From Pseudomonas fildesensis (GTDB taxonomy: Bacteria; Pseudomonadota; Gammaproteobacteria; Pseudomonadales; Pseudomonadaceae): 64,000 bases of DNA. Of this stretch, positions 57,493 through 64,000 are shown piece after piece. Made by a program: the position numbers and the translations under genes. Every line of letters begins with the position of its first letter. Within the stretch, counting starts at the first letter, position 1. Below the pieces are notes generated by a model that was not told where the DNA came from, made no database searches, and saw only the letters and a list, made by a program, of their open reading frames with translations. The stretch covers positions 372,001 to 436,000 of the forward strand of contig NZ_LFMW01000001.1 of the NCBI RefSeq assembly GCF_001050345.1. Direction: 5' to 3'.

Positions 57493-58085
57493 CATGGACT
57501 AATCGAGCCAGCCAGACGGCCAATCATAAGCATCGCAAAACAGACAATCGCGACTGCAGTAGCGCGATTGATCTTCAGCGGCGTCAACCAAGTCTTCTGA
57601 ATCCCGGCGAAGCGACTGCCGAATAAAATCCACACCGACCCTACCGGAACGATGACCAATGCCAGCGTGGTCATGAAAGCTGCGTACCCGTGCAGCGTGA
57701 CGAACGTATCGAGCGGCGCGATGAACGAAACGATCAGCAAGCCCTTGGGGTTCATCACCGTCAGTAAAAAGAAATACGGCCCGGAGAAGCGGTCGCGGGC
57801 CGGGCTGACTACGCTGTTCTTGCGCAGCCACAACTTATAGGAGAGGTACAACAAATAGCACGCGGCGGCCAACTGCGTGGCTTTCACAGCCCACGGGGAC
57901 CAGGCCGAGAGATAGAGCAACGCCGCCCCCCACACCGATACCTGGAGCAAGTACGCCAGGCACTCGATAAAGGCCAGGCGCCAAGAAGCCGCAAACCCAA
58001 ACAACACCCCTGCTCGCAGCAACAGAGTGTTTGTCGGGCCAGGCACGACCAGCAGCAACACCAATGCAGAAACAGTCCCAAACAT
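57492..58085 (-). CDS. LysE/RhtB-family exporter 1
   Basis: 197 residues with about six membrane helices. The family mark PGPTNTLLLRAG is at about 15-26 and NPKGLLIVSF mid-protein. LysE/RhtB proteins export amino acids or their analogues with the proton gradient; the substrate cannot be told. N-terminus MFGTVSALVLLLVVPGP is shorter than usual by about ten residues, but the start looks acceptable. Downstream of exporter 2 by 49 bp on the same strand. Confidence 0.85.
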   Translation of the reverse strand: MFGTVSALVLLLVVPGPTNTLLLRAGVLFGFAASWRLAFIECLAYLLQVSVWGAALLYLSAWSPWAVKATQLAAACYLLYLSYKLWLRKNSVVSPARDRFSGPYFFLLTVMNPKGLLIVSFIAPLDTFVTLHGYAAFMTTLALVIVPVGSVWILFGSRFAGIQKTWLTPLKINRATAVAIVCFAMLMIGRLAGSISP

Positions 58086-58134
58086 GAAGATTATCCTCGG
58101 CGGGAAATGATCAATCGCCTTTCCACCGATAGCG

Positions 58135-58752
58135 TTACTGCGTCAGCGTGAATGACCAGGCGACTGTCGCTATCATCAAAAGCGCGAAGCTTACGTTAAG
58201 TACTCGACTCCAGGTGGGGTGGATGAACACCTTGCGAAGTTTGCTGCCCGCAAAGAGCCACAAGAAGTCGAATACCACACACACCACAAGGCAGATCAAC
58301 GCCTTCGTACCCTGCTCCCAGGCTGGCGACGCACCCAAGGTAAAACTGCCCAACAACGCCGCAAACGCTGCATATGCCTTGATGTTCGCGGCCCCCAGCA
58401 CAAACCCGGCACCCCAGCCTGGCGTGACCACCGCCTGCTCATACTTGATCGGCGGCGCAGTGCCAATCCGATAAGCCAGCGACAAGATATAAACAATGGA
58501 GATGACAGTTAGCGCCATCGCTAACACGGGAAAGCTGTGCAACACCACATACAGTCCCGTGGCAACCAATGCCATGGCAATCACTAGTCCCGCCGTGATC
58601 CCGATGAAAAACCGAATCGAACGCTTCATGCCATAGGCTGCTCCGCTCGCCGCCAACGCCAGAGTCGCTGGCCCTGGGCTGGCGAGTAGTGCAATGGCGG
58701 CGACGGCGAAAGTAAATGTCGCCTGATAGACGGATAGTGGGGTGCCGGGCAT
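58135..58752 (-). CDS. LysE/RhtB-family exporter 2
   Basis: 205 residues, about six membrane helices. LLASPGPATLALAASGAAYG near the N-terminus is the LysE/RhtB signature. The second half has LGAANIKAYAAFAALLGSF, replacing the usual NPK by NIK. First gene of a likely two-gene unit with exporter 1 and divergent from an Lrp/AsnC regulator. That layout is typical of amino-acid efflux under Lrp-type control. The two exporters are clearly diverged, so this is not a fresh duplication. Confidence 0.87.
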   Translation of the reverse strand: MPGTPLSVYQATFTFAVAAIALLASPGPATLALAASGAAYGMKRSIRFFIGITAGLVIAMALVATGLYVVLHSFPVLAMALTVISIVYILSLAYRIGTAPPIKYEQAVVTPGWGAGFVLGAANIKAYAAFAALLGSFTLGASPAWEQGTKALICLVVCVVFDFLWLFAGSKLRKVFIHPTWSRVLNVSFALLMIATVAWSFTLTQ

Positions 58753-59053
58753 ACAGGTCTCCTCTATTCCAGTAGTCGTCGCAACTTATTGGGGGAGTAG
58801 GAACACACTTTACAAATTATTGATGCTTTAAACTTTCATGAACGAGTGCATATAAAGCGCACAACCTACTCAAGACGCGGCTCCGTACAACATCAGTTGA
58901 CACAGCGACACCTTATCAAATTAATTGCACCGTGGCGGAGGCAACCAAAGACAAAGCATTAGTCATCCCTTTTAAAAAAGCCATTATTTTTTCATGGAAT
59001 TATGGTATGTAAGATTTCCTTGCTGTTTCATCAATGTTCGTAAGGTCCATTTA
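58753..59053. promoter_or_regulatory. AT-rich divergent gap between LysE exporters and the Lrp regulator
   Basis: 301 bp without a gene, with marked AT content (runs such as CCTTTTAAAAAAGCC and ATTATTTTTTCATGG) compared with the GC-rich surroundings. Promoters for both directions and Lrp-type binding sites are expected here; Lrp sites are degenerate and I could not define one. The low GC could also mark an insertion boundary. Confidence 0.5.
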
Positions 59054-59509
59054 ATGAAAAAGCTTACAAAGAACGATCAGGAACTAGACCCGATTGATCG
59101 TGCCCTGATTCTCGCCCTTCACCAGAACGCCCGTGCGTCCATCCGTGCGCTCAGTCGCCAGGTAGGATTGTCGGCGCCGGGTTGCAGTGAGCGCCTTAAA
59201 CGCCTGGAGGAAGGCGGCGTCATCACTGGGTTCAGCGTAGAGTTGGATGCCACTGCGTTGGGCTTTTCACTACAAGCACTCGTACGGGTAAAACCGTTTA
59301 CGGGAAAGTTTCAGGCCGTGGAACAAATGCTCGCGGATATGGCGGAGTGTGTTGTTTGCTACAAAATTACCGGAGAGGATAGTTTCGTCTGCCATCTGTA
59401 TATTGAGTCTGTCAGCCATCTGGACCACACACTGCAAAAAATAACACGACTGGCCGACACTAACACTTCCATTATAAAAACAGTTGATAAGAAACTACCC
59501 AACCTCTAA
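59054..59509 (+). CDS. Lrp/AsnC-family transcriptional regulator
   Basis: 151 residues from ATG 59054 (MKKLTKNDQELDPIDRALIL); the upstream frame adds 20 unlikely residues. Helix-turn-helix at about 30-52 (RALSRQVGLSAPGCSERLKRLEEGGVI). The RAM effector domain follows (QALVRVKPFTGKFQAVEQMLADMAEC...ITGEDSFVCHLYIES). Its position facing two LysE exporters suggests that it senses an amino acid and turns them on. Codon use is less GC-rich than in core neighbours. Confidence 0.9.
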   Translation: MKKLTKNDQELDPIDRALILALHQNARASIRALSRQVGLSAPGCSERLKRLEEGGVITGFSVELDATALGFSLQALVRVKPFTGKFQAVEQMLADMAECVVCYKITGEDSFVCHLYIESVSHLDHTLQKITRLADTNTSIIKTVDKKLPNL

Positions 59510-59598
59510 GCCAATCAGTGGGAAATATCCAGACTGTGACCACCATCATCGGACATCAGGAATGTCCCACTTAACTGTTACACACCTAAAACGTCAAA

Positions 59599-59626
59599 GG
59601 GCGCATACACTTATATGCACACGCCC
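59599..59626 (-). terminator. Hairpin after the RND pump gene
   Basis: Imperfect stem GGGCG(TG..) / CGCCC with internal pairing, then TTTGACGTTTT on the minus strand, 14 nt after the RND stop. Possible weak terminator of the efflux operon. Confidence 0.4.
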
Positions 59627-59640
59627 GGTTAACGACCTTA

Positions 59641-62600
59641 TTATTGGCCAGTGTCCTTCCTGACGCGGAACCACGCCGCATACAGCGCCGGCAGGAACAA
59701 CAACGTCAACGCCGTCGCCACTATCAACCCACCCATGATCGCCACCGCCATCGGCCCGAAGAACACACTGCGTGACAGCGGGATCATTGCCAACACCGCT
59801 GCGAGCGCAGTGAGAACAATCGGTCGGAAGCGGCGCACTGTGGCTTCGATGATCGCCTGCCACGGCGCCAGGCCGGCCTTGATGTCCTGTTCGATCTGGT
59901 CCACCAGAATCACCGAGTTACGCATGATCATCCCCGACAGGGCGATGGTACCGAGCATGGCCACGAAGCCGAAGGGTTGGCGGAACACCAGCAGGAACAA
60001 CGTCACGCCGATAAGGCCCAGGGGAGCTGTCAGAAACACCATCGCGGTACGTGAGAAGCTGCGCAGTTGCAGCATCAGCAGGGTCAGCACCACCACGATA
60101 AACAGCGGCACACCCGCCTTCACCGAGTTCTGGCCACGCGCGGAGTCTTCGACAGTGCCGCCGACGTCCAGCAGATAGCCGTCCGGCAGTTCGGCGCGCA
60201 CGCCTTCAAGGGTCGGCAGGATTTGCTGGACCAGGGTCGCCGGTTGTTCCTTGCCATAGATATCGGCGCGAATGGTCACGGTCGGCAGGCGGTTGCGGTG
60301 CCAGATGATGCCTTCTTCGAAGCCATACTCAAGGGTGGCGATCTGCGACAGTGCCACGCTTTTACCGTTGTCTGTCGGCACCGCCAGGCTTGGCAGCAGC
60401 GACAACTCGGTACGCTCATGCACGGTGCCGCGCAGGAGAATCTCGATCAACTCGTTGTCCTCGCGGTACTGGCTGACGCTGGAGCCGGTCAGGGAACTCT
60501 GCAGGAATTTCGACAGGTTGGCCGTGCTCACACCGAGCGCGCGGGCGCGGTCCTGGTCGATATTGAGGTAGACGATTTTGCTCGGCTCTTCCCAGTCCAG
60601 GTGCACGTTGACCACGTGGGTATTTTCGCGAACCTTCGCCGCCACTTTCCGAGCCAGGGCGCGGACTTCTTCGATGTGTTCGCCGGTCACACGGAACTGC
60701 ACCGGGTAGCCCACGGGCGGGCCGTTTTCCAGGCGAGTGACGCGCGAGCGTAGAGTGGGGAATTGTTCGTTGAGGGTTTCAATCAGCCAAATACGCAGGC
60801 TTTCGCGTTCCTCGATGGTCTTGGACAACACCACAAATTGCGCGAAGCTGGCCGCAGGCAGTTGCTGGTCCAGCGGCAGGTAGAAGCGCGGCGAACCGGT
60901 GCCGACATACGCCACATAGTTGTCGATACCGGCGTGTTCCTTGAGTAACGCTTCCAGGCGTTTGACCTGGTCGGCAGTGTTGCTCAGTGAGGTGCCTTCG
61001 GCCAGTTTGAGGTCGACCATCAACTCCAGGCGACCGGAGGCCGGGAAGAATTGCTGCGGCACAAAGCGAAACAGCGCGACCGAGCCGATAAACAGCAACA
61101 GCGTCAGCACGATCACGGTTTTACGCCGGCGTACGCACCACTCCACCAAACGTCTTACACGCTGGTAGAACGGTGTGCCGTAGGGATCAGGGCCATTGGC
61201 GCCGTGTTTGGCCGCATGAATTTTCGCCAGGTCCGGCAGGAGTTTTTCCCCCAGGTACGGCACAAACACCACGGCGGCGACCCAAGAGGCCAGCAACGCG
61301 ATGGTCACCACCTGGAATATCGAACGGGTGTATTCGCCGGTGCTTGATTGCGCGGTGGCAATCGGCAGGAAACCCGCCGCCGTGATCAGCGTGCCGGTGA
61401 GCATCGGGAACGCGGTGCTGGTCCAGGCGAAACTCGCGGCTTTAAGCCGGTCGTAGCCCTGCTCCATTTTGATCGCCATCATTTCCACGGCGATGATCGC
61501 ATCGTCCACCAGCAAGCCGAGGGCCAGTACCAAGGCGCCGAGGGAGATCTTGTGCAGGCCGATGCCGAGGTAATACATGCTGGCAAACGTCATTGCCAGC
61601 ACCAGCGGAATCGCCAGGGCCACCACCATACCGGTGCGTACGCCGAGGGAGAAAAAGCTCACCAGCAATACAATGGCCAGCGCCTCAGCCAGCACTTGGA
61701 CGAATTCTCCGACGCTGGTTTTCACCGCTGCCGGTTGGTCTGACACCTTGCGCAGCTCCATGCCCGCAGGAAGGTTCTTCTGCAAGCGTGCGAATTGGCC
61801 TTCAAGCGCCTTGCCCAGTACCAGAATGTCGCCGCCGTCACGCATAGCCACGGCCAAGCCGATGGCGTCCGCGCCCATATAACGCATGCGCGGGGCCGGT
61901 GGATCGTTGAAGCCCCGATGGACGTCGGCCACGTCGCCGATACGGAAAGTGCGATCGCCCACGCGAATCGGGAAGGCGCGGATCTCCTCCACCGTCTTGA
62001 AGTTACCCGACACCCGCAGTTGCACGCGCTCGCTCGGAGTTTCAAAGAAGCCTGCCGTAGAGACGGCGTTCTGTTCCTGCAACGCCTGCTGCACGGCGGC
62101 CAATGGCAGGCCTAGGGTGGCGAGCTTGAGGTTGGACAGTTCGATCCAGACCTTCTCGTCCTGTAGGCCAAGCAGATCGACCTTGCCCACATCCGGCACC
62201 CGTTGCAGCTGAATCTGGATGCGGTCGGCGTAGTCCTTGAGCACCGCGTAGTCGAAGCCATCGCCGGTCAGGGCGTAGATATTGCCAAACGTGGTGCCAA
62301 ATTCATCGTTGAAAAACGGCCCCTGGATATCCGGTGGCAAGGTCTGGCGGATATCGCTGATTTTCTTGCGCACCTGGTACCACAGCTCGGGAATCTGCGC
62401 CGAGTGCATCGAGTCGCGGGCGATGAAGGTGACCTGTGACTCTCCGGGCCGCGAGAAGGAAACGATGCGCTCATAATCGCCCGTCTCCATGAGTTTTTTC
62501 TCGATGCGCTCAGTGACCTGGCGCGACACTTCCTGGGCTGTGGCGCCGGGCCAGTTGGTCTTGATGACCATGGCCTTGAAGGTAAACGGCGGGTCTTCAC

Positions 62601-62709
62601 TTTGCCCCAACTTGGTGTAGGACAAGGTGCCGACCACTGCCAGCAGGATCATCAGGAACAGTACGATCTGGCGATTACGCAACGCCCATTCGGAAAGATT
62701 GAAACCCAT
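59641..62709 (-). CDS. RND efflux transporter, inner-membrane pump
   Basis: 1022 residues, hydrophobe/amphiphile-efflux-like RND permease. First helix at about 13-32, large periplasmic loop, then TM2-6 with the proton-relay pair D402-D403 in GLLVDDAIIAVE. A second half repeats the layout (second loop about 570-860, helices to the end; GTIALSGMIMRNSVILVDQIEQ). Exports drugs, detergents or solvents across both membranes with an adaptor and an outer-membrane channel. No channel gene is adjacent, so a TolC/OprM-type partner encoded elsewhere is needed. 6 bp downstream of the adaptor gene. Confidence 0.93.
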   Translation of the reverse strand: MGFNLSEWALRNRQIVLFLMILLAVVGTLSYTKLGQSEDPPFTFKAMVIKTNWPGATAQEVSRQVTERIEKKLMETGDYERIVSFSRPGESQVTFIARDSMHSAQIPELWYQVRKKISDIRQTLPPDIQGPFFNDEFGTTFGNIYALTGDGFDYAVLKDYADRIQIQLQRVPDVGKVDLLGLQDEKVWIELSNLKLATLGLPLAAVQQALQEQNAVSTAGFFETPSERVQLRVSGNFKTVEEIRAFPIRVGDRTFRIGDVADVHRGFNDPPAPRMRYMGADAIGLAVAMRDGGDILVLGKALEGQFARLQKNLPAGMELRKVSDQPAAVKTSVGEFVQVLAEALAIVLLVSFFSLGVRTGMVVALAIPLVLAMTFASMYYLGIGLHKISLGALVLALGLLVDDAIIAVEMMAIKMEQGYDRLKAASFAWTSTAFPMLTGTLITAAGFLPIATAQSSTGEYTRSIFQVVTIALLASWVAAVVFVPYLGEKLLPDLAKIHAAKHGANGPDPYGTPFYQRVRRLVEWCVRRRKTVIVLTLLLFIGSVALFRFVPQQFFPASGRLELMVDLKLAEGTSLSNTADQVKRLEALLKEHAGIDNYVAYVGTGSPRFYLPLDQQLPAASFAQFVVLSKTIEERESLRIWLIETLNEQFPTLRSRVTRLENGPPVGYPVQFRVTGEHIEEVRALARKVAAKVRENTHVVNVHLDWEEPSKIVYLNIDQDRARALGVSTANLSKFLQSSLTGSSVSQYREDNELIEILLRGTVHERTELSLLPSLAVPTDNGKSVALSQIATLEYGFEEGIIWHRNRLPTVTIRADIYGKEQPATLVQQILPTLEGVRAELPDGYLLDVGGTVEDSARGQNSVKAGVPLFIVVVLTLLMLQLRSFSRTAMVFLTAPLGLIGVTLFLLVFRQPFGFVAMLGTIALSGMIMRNSVILVDQIEQDIKAGLAPWQAIIEATVRRFRPIVLTALAAVLAMIPLSRSVFFGPMAVAIMGGLIVATALTLLFLPALYAAWFRVRKDTGQ

Positions 62710-62715
62710 CGGGGA

Positions 62716-63816
62716 CTACTCCTTGGCCGCCAGATTCACCACACGGTTGGAACGGTCCACCGGGCGTACTTGCTGGCCCTCATGGAGCACATGCACTCCC
62801 GCAGCAATCACCCAATCAGTGGGGTTAAGCCCTTCGAGCACCGGTACGGTTTTTTCACCGAAGGCGCCGATGCGTACCGGGGTGCGCTTGAGGGTATTGT
62901 CCGGCTGCACACGCCAGACGTAGGACGCGCCGTTCTCCGCACTCAGCGCAGACAGCGGTACCGACAGCGCAATAACGCTGTCGGCCTGCATGAATACGCG
63001 GGCACTCTGGCCCAGTTCCGCCGGAACTTTGCCGCCGGTGAAGGCGACGCGGGCGGCGAAGGTGCGAGATTTCGGATCTGCTGAGGGTGACAGCTCACGA
63101 ATGCGCCCGGCAAAACGCTGGTCCGGCTGGCTCCACAATTCGACCGTCACCGGCTGGCCGATCTTGAACCGGCCAAAACCTTGTTCAGGCAGGCTGATCA
63201 GCACCTCGCGCTCGCCATCGGTGGCCAGGGTGAACACGGTCTGGCCGGCGGAAACCACCTGGCCGACTTCCACCGCCCGTTTGGCGACCACGCCGTCCTG
63301 CGGCGCACGCAGCACGGCATAACCGGCCTGGTTACTCGACACGTCGAACTCGGCCTTGATCTGCTTCAGGCGCGCAACACCTGCTCGGTAGAGGTTTTCG
63401 GAATTGTCGTACTGGGAGCGGCTGACCATCTGACGGTCCATCAGGGTCTTGTAGCGATCACGCTCGGAACGCACCAGGCTCAGGTTGGCCTCGGCGGCGG
63501 CGACTTGGGCGCGAGTGGCCTCCAATTGCAGGCGCACATCCTGGGGGTCGAGCTCCGCCAGCGGCTGGTTGGCCTTGACCCGCTCGCCCTCCTCCACCAG
63601 GCGTTTACTGACTTTGCCACCGATGCGAAAGGCCAGGTCGGGCTCGTAGCGGGCACGTACCTCACCTGGATAACTGTCCATCGCCTGCGCCGATGGCTGC
63701 GGTTGCACCACCATGGCCGGACGGATGGTGGTCTGGGCCGCTTCTTCGTGGCCGCAGGCGGCTAACAGGAAGACCAGGCTGACAGGCAACGCAAGGGGCA
63801 GGAAAGTACTGCGCAT
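62716..63816 (-). CDS. RND efflux periplasmic adaptor (membrane fusion protein)
   Basis: 366-residue lipoprotein. Signal with lipobox LLAAC (Cys21). Split lipoyl domain around FRIGGKVSKRLVEEGERVKANQPLAEL. Alpha-helical hairpin follows (QLEATRAQVAAAEANLSLVRSERDRYKTL...), then the beta-barrel (DGEREVLISLPEQGFGRFKIGQPVTVEL) and the membrane-proximal domain. It bridges the RND pump and the outer-membrane channel. First gene of the operon, divergent from the TetR gene, with a TATAAT -10 on the minus strand at 63851-63856. Confidence 0.94.
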   Translation of the reverse strand: MRSTFLPLALPVSLVFLLAACGHEEAAQTTIRPAMVVQPQPSAQAMDSYPGEVRARYEPDLAFRIGGKVSKRLVEEGERVKANQPLAELDPQDVRLQLEATRAQVAAAEANLSLVRSERDRYKTLMDRQMVSRSQYDNSENLYRAGVARLKQIKAEFDVSSNQAGYAVLRAPQDGVVAKRAVEVGQVVSAGQTVFTLATDGEREVLISLPEQGFGRFKIGQPVTVELWSQPDQRFAGRIRELSPSADPKSRTFAARVAFTGGKVPAELGQSARVFMQADSVIALSVPLSALSAENGASYVWRVQPDNTLKRTPVRIGAFGEKTVPVLEGLNPTDWVIAAGVHVLHEGQQVRPVDRSNRVVNLAAKE

Positions 63817-63842
63817 GCTGAAGGACCTTTCGCAAATGGAGC

Positions 63843-63879
63843 TTGGAATAATTATACTAGCCGGTATGTTATTAATACC
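63843..63879. promoter_or_regulatory. Overlapping divergent promoters with a palindromic operator
   Basis: The inverted repeat GGTAT-7 nt-ATACC (63863-63867/63875-63879) lies in the gap between adaptor and TetR genes. On the minus strand a perfect TATAAT (63851-63856) lies beside it, with the palindrome in the -35/spacer zone. On the plus strand TTGGAA-16-TATGTT (63843-63870) overlaps the same site. A TetR dimer bound here could shut off both genes. Promoter calls are by eye. Confidence 0.55.
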
Positions 63880-63909
63880 AAACTCGCCAGTCCAGTATTA
63901 AAGGTGAAA

Positions 63910-64000
63910 ATGTCCGACAATCCTGTAAACACTAATAGCCCCGGGCGTCCCAAGGACATGGCAAAACGCCAGGCTATCCTCGAAGCAGCGAAATTCCTGT
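63910..64000 (+). CDS. TetR-family regulator (cut by window end)
   Basis: Only 30 codons are visible (MSDNPVNTNSPGRPKDMAKR...). The GRPKD..KRQAILEAAKFL pattern is the start of the TetR helix-turn-helix domain. GGTG lies before the ATG at 63910. Its place opposite an RND operon, with a palindrome between them, makes it the likely repressor of the pump and of itself. Ligand unknown. Confidence 0.8.
   Translation, partial: MSDNPVNTNSPGRPKDMAKRQAILEAAKFL

Noticed and set aside
57492..64000. Right part of the window as a prophage or genomic island
   Set aside because: No integrase, tRNA gene, phage or transfer gene; exporters and efflux genes of this kind are usual in Pseudomonas accessory DNA.

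Overview
The window is chromosomal DNA of a fluorescent Pseudomonas, most likely the P. fluorescens group. The evidence is the gene content and order, the GC-rich codon use, and several kinds of Pseudomonas REP palindrome between genes. Nearly all of it is core genome. I see no rRNA, tRNA, CRISPR array, prophage or insertion sequence.

Region 1 (1-36 kb) reads almost entirely on the minus strand. In order of transcription: rpsB-tsf-pyrH-frr (translation, UMP kinase), uppS-cdsA-dxr-rseP-bamA-skp-lpxD-fabZ-lpxA-lpxB-rnhB-dnaE (isoprenoid, phospholipid, lipid A, outer-membrane assembly and replication genes), accA-tilS, pyrG-kdsA-eno-ftsB-ispD, the glutathione-dependent formaldehyde genes frmA-fghA with a divergent LysR regulator, ispF-truD-surE-pcm, then nlpD-rpoS. 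Many of these genes overlap by 1-13 nt, which suggests translational coupling. Downstream of rpoS lie a cold-shock gene (plus strand) and dcd (cut by the window edge). The fdxA/rsmZ neighbourhood known beside rpoS in other pseudomonads is not there.

Region 2 (36-47.8 kb) is mostly plus strand: map-glnD-dapC, a frameshifted M12/astacin-like metalloprotease, a convergent Na+/H+ antiporter, an ArsC/Spx-like gene, dapD, csdA-csdE and convergent tcdA. dapC and dapD, with dapE further on, belong to the succinylase branch of lysine/diaminopimelate synthesis. CsdA, CsdE and TcdA together serve the ct6A modification of tRNA.

Region 3 (48-57.5 kb) holds an NdvB-like GH17-GT2 glucan enzyme, dapE-rlmA, a small conserved gene, a second cold-shock gene, plsB, and two exported proteins (YbaY-like lipoprotein, DUF4197). 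Region 4 (57.5-64 kb) is more accessory: two LysE-type exporters facing an Lrp/AsnC regulator across an AT-rich gap, and an RND efflux pump with its adaptor facing a TetR gene (cut by the window end) across a palindromic operator.

I found no convincing new multi-gene system. The points most worth a second look are the broken metalloprotease, a pair of about 110-bp three-hairpin repeats that fill intergenic gaps, a REP that supplies the csdE stop codon, the rpoS neighbourhood, a terminator merged with the ispF ribosome-binding region, and the operator in the RND/TetR gap.
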